From Ancistrus triradiatus (lineage: Eukaryota > Chordata > Actinopteri > Siluriformes > Loricariidae): DNA of 64,000 bases. The stretch is taken from NCBI GenBank assembly GCA_025084515.1, contig JAJAGP010003155.1, positions 18,838 to 82,837 of the forward strand, written 5' to 3'. Every line of letters begins with the position of its first letter. The stretch's first letter is position 1. Made by a program: the position numbers and the translations under genes. The notes under the pieces were generated by a model, which saw nothing but the letters and a program-made list of their open reading frames with translations, was not told the DNA's origin and did no database searches. Of this stretch, positions 24,170 through 36,474 are shown one piece after another.

Positions 24170-27100
24170 CATTCTGTGGGCAATCCCTCTTTCCCGCAAA
24201 GTGATTCGATTTCAGATCACTATCTTTTAGTATTTGAGCTATCTCAATAAAAAAATCCTTTCTGCCTAGTTATCACACGAAGCGACACTAATCACATCTG
24301 CTACTCCAAGCTGCGTTATTAAAAACCTACCAGACTTTTGTGAAATGTAATCCACATTACGAGTTCCATCATCTTGAGTGTTGTAAATGACCAATTGGAA
24401 TGGTTCTCTCGCTCAACCCTGGACACGATTGCTCCTGCTAGGGTTCAAACGCATAGAAAAAAGGCTAACACCATGGTATAATGACCACCCCGTTACTTAA
24501 GCAAAGAATACGCCATCTAGGAGCGCAATGGAGACATCGGAATAAATTGAGGTGTTTAAGATTGCTGGGAGGCGCCAGCATGGCCAGAGTATAAGCATGC
24601 CCTCACTAAAGCTAAAGCGCATGTACTTCTCTTCAATCATAGCAGAAAAATACATAATCCAAGATTTCTCTTTAATACAGTCTCCAAATTAACAAAAAAA
24701 AAAACCTACAAAAAGGATGCTCCCATTCGTGTAAGTTTAAACAGTAATGATTCATGGACTTTCTTTAATGATAAAGAAAAAAACATAGGCATCCAAACTC
24801 GATGCTCATCACATCACCAAACTATTCAGCCACCTTCCAGATGCAGCAAGTGAAGACATCTGTTTAATGAGCTGTAAATCAAGATTTAGAATCCTTTGAC
24901 CCCAATTACAATACTGAAACTATCCCGCACTGATCAGCTCGTCTAAGTCATCAACATGATATATCCAATTCCACACGTTTACTCAAAACAAGTTATTTAC
25001 TAGTGTGTTATTTGAGCCAGTGTTGTTAGTTATTTTAAATTCATCCCTACCTTTGGTTACTGTGCCAAAATCCTTTAAGTTGACGTTATCAAACCACTGA
25101 TTAAAAAAGCCAATTCTGACCCTTGTGTGATATCTAATTATAGACCAATTTCAAGTCTAACCGTTTCTGTCCCCCAAAAATCTTAGAAAAAAGCCAATCT
25201 TAGCAGCAGCTATGCAGTTACCTCCAAAGGATGATATTTATAAAACATTCAGTCTGGCTTCAGGCCCATCATAGGACTGAACAGCATAATTAGGGTAGTA
25301 AATGACTTGTTTAATGTCCTCAGATAAGGGATTGTTTCTTTCTTTCGTTAGATTAAGTGCAGCATTTGAACTAGTAGAGCATGATGTTTTTTACTAACAA
25401 GACTAGAAAAATACTCTAGGTATAAGGGTCAGCACTTCTTGGTGTAAATCATACTTAAAAACTGACCGGTACCAATTTGTTCTTAAATAATCTAAGGTCT
25501 AAGCTCTCAAAAGTTGGGGGGGGAAAGTAATGGCGTTGCCTCAGGGGTCAGTGCTTGGCCCGCGTTTATTTCTCTGTACATGCTGCCCACTAGGCTCAGG
25601 ATTGTAAACATTGGCATTAGTTTCACACGCCTATGCAGATGATACAACAGCTGTACAAAGGCCAAACCCTAATGACGGCCCTACAATCAACAAAATCAGG
25701 ACTGTTGTAAAGGAAATAAAAGATGTTATTTAATTTCTCTTACTAACTCAGTAAAACTGAGGTTCTATTGTGGGACCCAAAAGGCTGTGAGAGACAGGTT
25801 GGCACAATTATCCTAATCTAGATGGCGTCCAGGAATTTGCTCAGTCCGCTGTAAACCACTTAGGTGTCCAATTTTGATTCAGATATCTACTTTGAGGCGC
25901 ACATAGAAGCATCACTCGAATTGCTTTCTTTCAATTAAGTAATATCGCTTAAAACTTAGAAATATCCTCTCTTTTAATGATGCCGGGCAAACTTGTTCAT
26001 GCGTTTTATAACCTCAAGGTTGGATTACTGTAAACGCCTTACTTACTGGATGCGTTAGTAATAAAATCTATTAAAAAAACTCAGTTAGTTCAGAATGCAG
26101 GCTGCCCGAGTGCTTAACTCGAAACTAGAAAATTTGATAGATCACTCAGTTCTATCATCGGCACTGGTTACCAGTCAAATTCCGCATTGATTACCAAAAA
26201 TACTTCTTATTAATAAAAAGCTACATGGGCCTGGCCCCACATTATCTGAGTGAACTCTTAGAGTTTTACAATCCAACTCGTCTACTTCTTCGCAGGGTAC
26301 AGGACTCTTTCAAGTATAGAATTAAAAAGGGTCACAGGCAGGGGGAAAAGGCTTCTTCTCATACATGGCCCCCCAACTATGGATAAACTTCCCACTTTTG
26401 TTCGAGACGCAAGACACTCTCCAAAATTTTAAGCCTAGGCTAAAGGACATACCTATTGCTTCAGGCTTATTGGACTAGATTTAGGACCGGGATGCATGGC
26501 TTGGGTTACTGGGGACGGAGTCTGGAGTCATGTTCGGCTGCCTGCCTTGTCCGCTAGCGGGAGGTCGAAGTGGGCGGTGCGGGCCTGAACTGGGCTTCGG
26601 TCCTCGTGATCTTGACTATGTGCATATGATTAGAATAAGGCAGAGCTGGGGGGGTTTCATAGTCAAAAGAGTTCTTATGGTGATCAGAGACGTTGGTTTG
26701 CTGTCTTCTGCCTCCGGTGGGGTTGCCAATGTCTCATGTGATCCCTCTTGGCTATGTTTCCTACGGTTCTCCTATTTCTAGCTATGCTGCTATAGCTAAT
26801 GCTGCCGGGGTCTCATGCTACACATCTCATTAGTAATTGTTAATAGACACTTGTGCTCTTAATCCATAAAATAATTGCATTTTCTGTTTCTCTCCGAGCT
26901 GTGTTCCAGGGCCGGTTGCGCGTTCAAGCCCCACCATGATTGTTCATCCTCGCAAGCTTAACTCAAGCTCCTTCGTATCACTCCACCCCATCATACCCGG
27001 GCCACTTAATGCCGATTGTGCATTTGACTTAAATTTTTATTCGAAATTTGATCCATATGACTTTAGTTCGTTCTTAGATTATCATCTAAGCCGCCCAAGG

Positions 27101-27305
27101 AGGTGGGTCCCTTTTTGAGTCTTGGTCCTCCCAAGGTTTCTTCCTATAACTCAGGGAGTTTTTCCTTGCCACTGTCGCCCTAGGCTTGCTCAATTTGGGA
27201 TTGGACGTAGTTATTAGGAGATAATCTAAACTTGTAAAGTTGCTTTGAGACAATGCTCCATTGTAAAAAGCGCTATATAAATAGATCTGACTTGACTTGA
27301 CTTGA
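24170..27305 (+). mobile_element. Decayed L2-clade LINE, 5' truncated, 3.1 kb
   Basis: The longest retrotransposon copy. Broken frames show, in order, the endonuclease end (SDHYLLVFE at 24212-24238), RT motif NYRPISSL (25136-25159), LSAAFELVEHD-like near 25365, GSVLGP near 25550, the catalytic YADDTT (25632-25649) and the C-terminal HWLPVKFRID (26162-26191). The 3' untranslated part (26470-27305) ends in aaaaagcgctatataaatag and tgactt repeats. Many frameshifts; not active. Confidence 0.85.
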
Positions 27306-28017
27306 GCCCTGATGAAGGATTAGAGGATGACTAGAGGATGACAAACTGCAACAACAGATGACCTACTGTTTCTGGCTTTTCATCTACAAGGTGGAGCAAA
27401 AGCAGCACCATTTATGTGGCCAAGAAAAAAGACAAAGAGACACTGTTTACTGTGATATTTATTAGCTTGTTGATCTGGACATGCATATGCAATGGTCAAC
27501 AATTAATGCCATTATATGACACTAGAATGTATACTGTATTTATTGGTTTAATGGGTTTGTTTTTACAACAGGTGCCATTCAGTAACTTTAAAATAATTAT
27601 TGAACAGAAAATGTGTGTATCTTGTCACTTTGAACAATTGTAAAGACAAGTTTTGCATTGATGCATAAAAATACATATAACAGCTATATAAAATGCATAC
27701 GCCAAAGCATGTTTCTTAGTTTTAGAGTTCAGATTTGTCTCACTAGGTTTGCCATTTAAGCATATAATGTTTGTGCCAACAACGTGACACTCCTGCTGCA
27801 TGTTCAAAAAGACAAAAAAGCTGAAAATCTCACACTGCATTATCAGAAGTTTCTCCTCTATTTCTTACAACGTTTGGAGAAAAAGGAAATGGAAACATTT
27901 GTACTAAAATGAATCACAACTGCTGTTCTAACAACATTCATGCAAAAATGAATACAATTAGCCGGTCGTACCCAACCTTTATAGATGAATAAATGTCCCA
28001 AGCTGTTTGATGCGTCT
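27306..28017. other. Flank and 3' untranslated side of the first receptor gene
   Basis: No transposon ends. This lies downstream (minus strand) of the receptor stop codon. I looked for relics of the tail exons present in the second receptor copy and saw none. Confidence 0.4.
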
Positions 28018-29342
28018 TTATGAAATACACCAGACCACTGCAGCAGCCATTACAAGTCCAAGTGATAGAGGCAATGTAACATATAAGGCAATGCGGAAGT
28101 CACCATCTGTGTATAAACAAGGATTACCACATACGTTTGTTAGCCCTTTAAACTGACACAATTTATTTTTTCATTTCTAATCACCTCAAACCCTTCACAC
28201 ACACATCAAATAAAACTCACCTGATGTTTGTCCACCAATATTAGATGCTTCGGATTTATTCAGACTGACTGTAATATTATTTATCACCTCCCAGTTTCCT
28301 TTTTTATCATCATATGGGTACAGATGTAAGGCACAAAGATACTGTCCAGCATCCCACTCTGTCACATTAATGATTCTAATGTTGTGTGTGTATGGCTCAG
28401 TAGTTTGGTTTGAGAATCTGTTATGCAGTTCTTTCTGCTCTTTGCAGTAGGGATTGTATTTTACATCTACATACATATCAAAGTCATACGAATACAAACA
28501 GGTACTGCTCCGTCCAATAGTCTTGATCCAGTATAAAACAAATGGTTTGTTATACGTTTGGTCGATACTGCAGTTTAAAGTTATCAAGTCTCCTTCAGTT
28601 ATCGTGAGTGTAGATGGTTCCTCCGGCATGTTAGCTGGAGAGAAATCAACATTCAACATTGCTCATTATTACAGGAAAAAACCCCACAGAATTACCTTGA
28701 GAGGAACGAAAATACAGAGCATTACTCACGGCCTCGCTTTGGAAAGGCAACAATGTATGAAGCGATGGTTTTGTTAGATGGTTTGAATGGATAAAATAAA
28801 CTAGAATCCAGATCAGTAACACACTTTAAAAATACGCCCCGTGTTATCGGCAGGCATGGTTCATCACTGCGATGTATCTCTTTATTTGCGCAGAAAGCTT
28901 TGATGGTGATATCAGGATGCACGTATGGTTTAACATGCACACACTTCACTGTGCAGTTAACATCGATTTTGCTGTAAGGCTCTGTGCTTATCTGCCATTT
29001 GCTGCTTTGGCAGTCCAACTTTTCTTCATGTGTGGTATAAATGAACTGAGTTTGCCCTTATGGAAGAGAAAAAGACTTGGAGTAAAGGTCTTTATAGATT
29101 AAGAATTAGATTTGAATATATTGTACTTTAATATTAATTACACATCAATAATATCAAATGGTCAAGATCAATCTGTATAATTACTAAAAATACAGCATGA
29201 AACCTGTTCATAATATAATACAATAAATTAAACTATGTCTAAACCACAATAACATGATCATACAATAACATGAATATGAAATTCACTCACCATGGCATTT
29301 ACTAATGAGAAAAAACAGGGCGGTAAAACTCAGAAGAGACAT
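28018..29342 (-). CDS. Paired-type Ig receptor, short-tail copy (4 exons, 293 aa)
   Basis: Reconstructed exons: 29342-29291, 29056-28730, 28634-28221, 28106-28018. All introns have GT/AG borders and are phase 1; the total is 882 nt, exactly 294 codons. Domains: signal peptide 1-17 (MSLLSFTALFFLISKCH); an extracellular domain 18-126 with six cysteines (33, 52, 56, 73, 85, 96) that I cannot assign; an Ig V-type domain about 127-252 with C148, W162 and DAGQYLC (221-227) plus extra C172 and C190; a stalk; and a membrane segment about 270-291, with stop two residues later. Several N-glycosylation sites occur (N112, N202, N216, N246). There is no charged residue in the membrane core and no cytoplasmic tail, so signalling would need a partner, or it may act as a decoy. 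The ligand is unknown. Paralogue at 48727-50498. Confidence 0.75.
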
Positions 29343-29425
29343 AATGGCTGTTTCTTGCTGTGAGAAGAAAAGCAGAAATGATATATGCATTTCCTGGCTG
29401 TCTCAATGCAAGAGACTTCCTTTGT
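29343..29425 (-). promoter_or_regulatory. Conserved upstream segment of receptor copy 1
   Basis: The 80 bp before the start codon resemble the same position in the second copy (about 50499-50582): AAGGAAGTCTC, GCATTGAGA, AGGAAAT, then CAAGAAACAGCC just before ATG. AGGAAGT is an ETS/PU.1-type core, common in leukocyte promoters. Promoter role is inferred. Confidence 0.4.
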
Positions 29426-29574
29426 AAAACCAGCATCATTTTTTTAAAAAGTTTTAATATTCAGCTAGCTTAAGATTTAAAGAAGCCAGGATAGATATTA
29501 GCATACTGTGTCATTATATGTATTAATAAGTACAGGTAACAAGTATTTTACTGAAGGTTACTGAAACTAAACTG

Positions 29575-30395
29575 TAACCGGGATGCATGACTTGGGTTAC
29601 TGGGGCCGGAGTCTGGAGTCATGTCTGGCCTGCCTGCCCTGTCTGTTAGCCGGGAGTGTCGAGTGGGCGGTCTGGCTGAACTGGGCTTCGGTCCTCGTGA
29701 TCTTGACTCTGATCCTGCCTAGAATAAGGACCAGAGCTGGGGGGGTCATTAGTCAAAGGTATTATGGTGATCAGAGAGTTGGGGGTTGCTGTCTTCTGCA
29801 TACCATGGGGTTGCCATGTCTCACGTTGATCCATCTTGGCTGTGTTTCTACCAGTTCTCCTCTTTTAGATATTGCGCTATAGCTACTGCTGCCGGGGTCT
29901 CCATGGCTACACATGGCATCAGTGATTGTTAATAGACACTGTGCTCTTAATCAATAACTAATTACATTTTCTGTTTTCTCTCCGAGCTGTGTTCCGGTGC
30001 CAGTTCCAGCCCCACACATGATGTTCATCTGCTGCAGCTTCACTCAAGCTGCTTCCGTCATCAGCTCCAGCCCCACCATACCCAGGCCACTTAATGCCGA
30101 TGTGCATACTTCACATTTTATTCGAACTATGACTCCATGACTTTAGTTTCGCTCTTAGATTTATCATCTACGCCGCCCAAGGAGGTTGAGTCCCTTTTTG
30201 AGTCTTGGTCCTCCCAAGGTTTCTTCCTCATAACGCTCAGGGAGTTTTTCCTTGCCACTGTCGCCCTAGGCTTGCTCAGTTTGGGATTGGACGTAGTTAT
30301 TAGGAGATAATCTAAACTTGTAAAGTTGCTTTGAGACAATGCTCCATTGTAAAAAGCGCTATATAAATAGACCTGACTTGACTTGACTTGACATC
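29575..30395 (+). mobile_element. L2-clade retrotransposon 3' portion
   Basis: About 820 bp matching 26480-27305 and 57513-58280, from 'gggatgcatgacttgggtta' to the tgacttgacttg tail. It lies just upstream (minus sense) of the first receptor gene. Confidence 0.85.
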
Positions 30396-30399
30396 AAAA

Positions 30400-30515
30400 G
30401 CATAAGAACTGCAGTAGGCACTGTGAAGCTGCATTAGCACCCATAAGTACAATAAGTAAGATAAGTCAAATAAATAAATAGATAAATGTTGGCTGTTATG
30501 ATGCAAACATCAATA
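30400..30515. repeat. Duplicated flank of the receptor gene
   Basis: Matches 50755-50870 (shared 'gcagtagg.actgtgaagctg', 'cattagcaccca', 'ttggctgttatga.gcaaac'), showing that the receptor duplication extends upstream of the gene. Confidence 0.65.
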
Positions 30516-30646
30516 TTCATTCAGTCGTTCATTTTCCATACCCAGTTAATTCAGTTCAGGATTGTAGGAGACCAGGGCCTATCCAGCAGCACATGGTGCA
30601 AGGCAAGAACCAAACATGTAGAACATTGGTGACAGTCCATTGCAGG

Positions 30647-30738
<92 letters not shown>

Positions 30739-30845
30739 GGATACTTTAAAGACACCAGATGACATAACACATCTTTGGAAAGTTTGAAGAAACCAGAGTA
30801 CCCAGAGGAAACCCACACAGATGTGGAAAGAACATGCAAGCATTA
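30516..30845 (-). mobile_element. DANA/HE1-like SINE with expanded CA repeat
   Basis: Reverse-strand order of landmarks: attcattcag, 'ccattgcagg', a CA repeat, 'acatctttggaaagtttg', 'accagagtacccagagga', 'acccacacagatgtgg', 'aacatgca'. The tRNA-like head is missing. Confidence 0.65.
30651..30735. repeat. CA microsatellite
   Basis: About 85 bp of CA repeats interrupted once by cagagacac, located inside the SINE copy. Confidence 0.95.
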
Positions 30846-30869
30846 GATTGGAACATGCTGTACTTTATT

Positions 30870-31080
30870 AACACTGACATGAAACGATCAATGTTAATCT
30901 GTCATTTCTCCAAAGTTATACCAAATCTCTTTTGGTTTAGCTCTAATGACACAGTCAGACGACTTCAGTTGTGCATCACAAAGACACATAAAACAATATT
31001 ACATATAACACTAGGTCTACTCTAATCCACAATAACATGTTAATACACAAAAGAATGTGAAATTCACTCTGATTTGAAAC
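30870..31080. repeat. Third, decayed copy of duplicated sequence
   Basis: Shares 'taatgacacagt' and its surroundings with 21098 and 34669, and 'cacaataacatg', 'gaatatgaaattcactc'-like phrases with the first intron of both receptors (29250-29290, 50425-50445). It looks like a remnant of a further duplicated unit whose exons are lost. Confidence 0.45.
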
Positions 31081-31373
31081 AATTAACATTAACAGTCTAT
31101 GAGAGAAGGGTACGACCCTTCAGAGAAGAACAGTACAGGTATGTGCTGTTTAATGTCACACATCTATCTAAAACACAATGTGAAAACATTGAGTACAGTA
31201 CTTTACCGCACAATGCAATTATTTCTTATCTTTTGCATCTTTTAGAAAGCTTGAACCACTTAACAAAAACTAGAGTGGAATGCTATCTTGCCTTCAAAAC
31301 TGTGATTCTCTTTTCTGCAAGCAGGTGTCACAAGGGTTCACTCATACTAGTTTTCTGTCATTCACATGTGAAT

Positions 31374-32682
31374 TAGGGCTGCAACAATGAATTGATAAAA
31401 TCGATAACAATCGATTATTAAAAGCGTCGACAACGAATTTCATTATCGATTGGTTGTGTCCCATGATTTATGTGTCCCCTGCCTTATCATATCCACTTAC
31501 GTTACTTGTGGCACATGCGGGAAAAAAAAACACGAGCGATTGAACGGAGCGAGGCGGAGCCGGCGGGGACGCGGAATCTTCAAAATCAGTTAGCGTTAAG
31601 GCTATGTCCACACGTACACGAGTATTTTCTAAAACGGGGGTTTTCAAATTCGTTTATAAAAAACATCGCGTCCACACAAGCACTGTTTAAACAAAAAACT
31701 TCATCCACATGAAAACGCAAAAACGCACAAAGTCGCTGCCAAGAGCAGAGCCAAACCAGCAGTCCTATATGCAGGCGAAGCAGCTCACTCAGCGACAACA
31801 GCAACGTCCTATGCATACGAACATTTTCTCGCCATTGTTCTTCAACAACCACTTCGTTTTGAAAGCTATCCCACCAACGAGAGGTCCGACCGGGTCTCGT
31901 CCCAAACCGGGGACGCTAGGGGCGGGAACAGCTTCGTGGGTGTGATGGATATATAGTAGTGACCTCCGTAGCGCATTCTGACGCCTCTGTTCTTCAGTGT
32001 ATTGAAAAAGTAATAATTGCAAATGCATTTGTAGATCTGTAACAAGTTCGGTCAGCAGTGTTACAGCTGGCACTATCTTGGCTACGTCCGCTATTGCACA
32101 AAATCGCCTCATGTAAACAAAGGAGATAACGGCGCACAATGTGACGTTACAAGCAACAAACTCCGTTTTACCAGTCCAACGACAACGCTGAAAACGTTTC
32201 AGAAAAGAGTTTCTGAAAATCTTCACCCTGGAAGGAAAAGCAAAAAAAAAGTCAGTTTTCGTGTGGGCAAACAGTCAAAGCACATAGAAAAAGCAACGTT
32301 TTTAAAAATACCCGTGTTCGTGTGGACAGGGCCATAATCTCTAAAAAAGGGAGCCAGCTTTAGCCAGGAGCATGTTGACATGATAATATTGGATTGCAAT
32401 GCAAAGTTCCTAAAGAAAGGGAGTGAATGAGTTTGTATGTAGTGTTTGCATCAGAGATGCACTTATTTTTCTTTATTATTTAATTTGTTATTTTAATTTA
32501 TTAATTAATTTAATTTATTATTATTCATTTATTGTAAGCACTTATTTGCTCTGTTATTTAATGTTATATTTCTGAATAAAGACATGGAAAGTTTTTTACT
32601 TTTTTAATCCGATTCATCGATTAATCGAAAAAATAATCGACCGATTTATCGATTATTAAAATAATCGCTAGTTGCAGCCCTA
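31374..32682. mobile_element. hAT element with perfect ends and 8-bp duplication
   Basis: A 1309-bp element starting TAGGGCTGCAAC and ending GTTGCAGCCCTA, flanked by ATGTGAAT at 31366-31373 and 32683-32690. Subterminal regions are rich in inverted atcgat words. There is no transposase of its own, so it is non-autonomous, and it carries a nested element at about 31600-32334. Confidence 0.9.
31600..32334 (-). mobile_element. Harbinger-like element nested in the hAT element
   Basis: Inverted ends GGCTATGTCCACACG and, in reverse, GGCCCTGTCCACACG. The trinucleotide taa flanks both sides, allowing a one-base offset, as PIF/Harbinger elements prefer. Minus-strand frames at 31789-32226 and 31586-31852 read through a frameshift as ...IAFKTKW / VVEEQWRENVRMHR..., resembling the N-terminal part of fish HARBI1-like nucleases. 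The catalytic part is absent. Confidence 0.55.
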
Positions 32683-32791
32683 ATGTGAATGATATTGATA
32701 TAAGACAGACTTTTATTTCCTATTATAATTCTTAACACCTCTTCCATTAAAACGAATGGACATTGATCGGATGGACATTAAACAACACATA

Positions 32792-34029
32792 CACTATATT
32801 GCCAAAAGTATTCGCTCGTCTGCCTTCACATGCATATGAACTTGAGTGACATCCCATTCTTAATCCATGGGGTTTAATATGATGTCGGCCCATCCTTTGC
32901 AGCTATACCAGCTTCAACTCTTCTGGAAACGCTTTCCACAAGTTTAGGAGTGTGTTTATTTGAATACTTGACCATTCCTCCAGAAGCACATTTGTGAGGT
33001 CAGACACTGATGTTGGACGAGAAAGCCTGGCTTGCAGTCTCCACTCTAATTCATCCCAGAAGTGTTCAGGGCAGGACTATGTGCAGGCCACTCAAGTTCT
33101 TCTATACCAAAGTCGCTCATCCATGTGTCTATGGACCTTGCTTTGTGCACTGGTGCTCAGTCATGTTGGAACATGAAGGGGCCATCTCCAAACTGTTCCC
33201 ACAAAGATGGGAGCATGAAACTGTCCAAATCCTCTTGGTATGGTGAAGCATTAAGAGTTCCTTTCACCGGAACTAAGGGGCCGAGCCCAACTGCTGAAAA
33301 ACAACCCCACACCATAATCATCCACCACCTCCAAGACACAATGCAGTCAGACAAGTACCGTTCGCCTGGCAACCGCCAAAACCAAACTCATCCATCAGAT
33401 TGCCAGACGGTGAAGCGTGAGTCATCTCTCTAGCAAACACCATTGCTCTAGAGTTCAGTGGTGGTGTGCTTTACACTACTGCATCTGGCGGTTTTGCATT
33501 GCGCTTGGTGATGTAAGGCTTGGATGATGTAATGTTGGTGATGTAAGGCTCGGCCATGGAAACCCATTCCATGAAGCTCTCTACGCACTCTTCTTGAGCT
33601 AATCTGAAGGCCACAGGAAGTTTGGAGGTCTGTAGCAATTGACTCTGCAGAAAGTTGGTGACCTCTGCGCACTACGCGCCTCCGCATCTGCTGACCCCGC
33701 TCTGTCATTTTACGTGGCCTACCACTTCATGGCTGAGTTGCTGTCGTTCCCAGTCACTTCCATTTTGTTTTAATACCACTGATAGTTGACTGTGGAATAT
33801 TTAGAAGCAAGGAAATTTCACGACTGGACTTGTTGCATGGGTGGCATCCTATCACGGTACCATGCTGGAATTCACTGTGTTCCTGAGAGCAACACATTCT
33901 TTCACAAATGTTTGTAGAAGCAGTCTGCATGCCTAGGTGCTTGATTTTATACACATGTGACCATGGAAGTGTTTGTAACACCTGAATTCAATTATTTGGA
34001 TGGGTGAGTGAATACTTTTGGCAATATAA
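32792..34029 (-). mobile_element. Tc1 element ('attgccaaaagtattcgctc' family)
   Basis: The left end cactatattgccaaaagtat follows TA at 32790-32791. The right end is the degenerate counterpart ...acttttggcaatata. Minus-strand transposase pieces: 33981-33754 (helix-turn-helix SREISLLLNIPQSTISGIKT), 33708-33448 (second DNA-binding subdomain) and 33372-33157 (MVWGCFSAVGLGPLVPVKGT). They are separated by frameshifts. Confidence 0.85.
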
Positions 34030-34039
34030 GCTGAATCCC

Positions 34040-34690
34040 ATATCAGGGGCTGCATCCTTCTGAGCCATAGTGTAGAGTCTTGCTTCCAAATTGGTTTACT
34101 TGAGCAAAATAAACAAAATACAGCAAATCACCACTAGGGGTGAATCACAAAGCATAAGCACACATGTAAACAGAAGTGCTGTATACAGAAAGCACTGAGT
34201 ACAGGCTCCAAGAAAACAAAGTATACACACTGTCAGGCAAAAATCCCAGACACAACAACATGCAAGACCTTTCAAGACAGAACAAACTCTCTCAGTTACC
34301 GAGGGCTAAAAACAAGCAAGACGGGGCACAGGTGAACCATATAATTAACACAGTAGCATGACGTTCAGGCCATGCCTACGAAGGGCTAGACGTCCCAGAC
34401 GCGTTGTGTTTTGGCGGCATCTGTTGTTCACATAAGGCATGATATTACTGTAATTCGGTGTACGAAATAGTAATGGACGAGAGCCCTCACGTGGCTCAAC
34501 AAGGTCTTGGTCCTACACCGGGTTCCACCAGTAACTCCGTAATGGTTTTTAAATTGATACCAACATTTCTGCAGTTTCTAAAATGTTTACTGGAGTAACT
34601 ATGTTTCATTTAGACCGATATAAAGACATTTACAATGAAGCACAACAATATATGTACAAGCAGCTTTAATGACACAGTAATTATTTTTCA
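34040..34690. repeat. Duplicated non-coding block, copy B (left part)
   Basis: Matches 20720-21115 over several hundred bases. It is separated from its right part (39170-39510) by later insertions, including Tc1 and hAT elements. Confidence 0.6.
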
Positions 34691-34714
34691 AAGAATTTAC
34701 ATATATCTCCCTCT

Positions 34715-35395
34715 ATAGTGCATAAAATCATTAAACAATTCAAGGAATCTTTAGGAATTTCAGTGCATAAAGGGCAAAAGCCTAAACTGAACACCCGTGA
34801 ACTTCGATCCCTCAGAAAGCACTGCATCAAGAACCATCATTCGTCAATAGCTGCTAGAACCACATGGGTATTGTATTACTTTATCAAACCTTTATCAAGA
34901 ACTACAATACGAAGTTACATTTACAAATGCCACTTAAATCGTTACTGTGCAAAAAAGAAGCCATACGTTAACAATGTCCAGCAGCTCTGGGCTCGGAGGC
35001 ATTTGGAATGGACCATCACACAGTTGAAATGTGTATTGTGATCAAACCAATCTGTATTCCAGATCTTTTGTGGAAGGCCCCATATGCCCAAGACCAAAGA
35101 CAAACAGGACCATCCAGACTGCTATTCGCTACAAGTCCAAAAGTCAGGCTCTGTCATGGTATGGGGTTGGGTCAGTGCCCTTGACAAAGATCATTTGCAC
35201 TTCTGTGATGACAGCATTCATGCAGAAAAGTACGCTGAGATTTTAGAGCAACATATGCTACCTTCAAGACGACATCTTTCACAGGGACGTCCATGCATTT
35301 CTCAACAAGAGAATGTGAAACCAACCCAATCAGAAAAGGTTAGGACTGAAATATGTAAATCCCTTCCAACCTTTTCTTTGAGGAACATTGTTTTG
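34715..35395 (+). pseudogene. Tc1-type transposase remnant
   Basis: Plus-strand frames at 34718-35041 (IKQFKESLGISVHKGQKPKL, RELRSLRKHCIKNHH) and 35084-35380 (SGSVMVWGWVSALDKDHLHF, then EILEQHMLPSRRHLSQGRPC) match the DNA-binding and catalytic parts of a Tc1 transposase. The usual QQDNAKPH reads QQENVKPT, so the second catalytic aspartate is replaced. No terminal inverted repeats were found. Confidence 0.7.
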
Positions 35396-36083
35396 AAACA
35401 TTTCAATAATGTTCTTACACATTCGTTGCACTGTAAGAAATGTTTGTTCCAAGAATGTAAAAATAAATGTTGTCATAACATGAATGTCAAATAGTTGGCC
35501 CCAAAACAAAAAATATGTTGTGCCACCATCTATATCATTTTTGCCAATCAACTTAAAATTTTATGGTCAGTAAACGAGCATAATTGTTCTCCAGTCAACA
35601 TTTCAAGGCCAATGAAGAAACCTGAGTGAACAGCAGGAATGGGGAAACTAATTAGCATTCGCATTTTATATTAAGGAGGATATTTCTAAGGAACGGTGAG
35701 TATCTTACAGCTTAGTAATTGCATTTCAGTCACAGCCAAGTTAAAGTGGTTGGTTTAACTAATCTGAACAACTCCGCATTGTGTGTTTGATTTTGAACTG
35801 CCGTTTGTAGCGAACGTTAGTGTCGACTGTCTGATTCAAACGATTGATTAGGGCTGCTTAGTATGAACACCTTCACAACAAGCCGAGTTCACTGTTCCAC
35901 TTTAAATCGTCAATCTAGACCCCAGTGGATTTAATTTTTTATATAATTTTCTTAATTTTCATTATTATTTTTTTAATATTACACTCCGCCTGTTACACCG
36001 GACGCAAGTTTAATAATGAAAGACTCGGTTCAGTAAAGTAGCTGTGTCTATTAGCGAACCGACTCACTCTGAGGTGAACTCAC
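35396..36083. other. Gene-free stretch
   Basis: No gene or complete element was recognised between the transposase remnant and the hAT element. Confidence 0.4.
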
Positions 36084-36414
36084 TAGTGATGGGAATTTCG
36101 GCTCTTTTCAGAGAGCCGGTTCTTTTGGCTCGGCTCACTAAAAAGAGCCGGCTCTTTCGGCTCCCAAGTGGCGCTTTAGATTTTTTGTAGCTTAATTTAT
36201 TACCAAATTATGTGTAAAATGAATTACTAATGTAAAAACACATAATATCCAATGTTTGTTATTATTAATATGTTTTTTATTTATATACTCAATGGAACAC
36301 AGTAAAATAAAATACCAAAACGAAGACCCATCTCAGTTACAGGTCAAACCTGGTCTCAGGTCTCTGATTATCTGTATTATTTGTAAATTTGCAACTATAT
36401 ACAGGGAAACAAGA

Positions 36415-36474
<60 letters not shown>

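Noticed and set aside
28454..28777. 107-codon plus frames over both receptor genes (also 49675-49998)
   Set aside because: Antisense shadows of the receptor exons; they cross the splice sites of the minus-strand models.
30551..30843. Several 60-95-codon frames over the CA repeat
   Set aside because: They are translations of a dinucleotide microsatellite (CVCV... or HTHT...), not genes.
30516..30845. CRISPR-like or other spaced repeat
   Set aside because: Simple CA microsatellite within a SINE; eukaryotic context.
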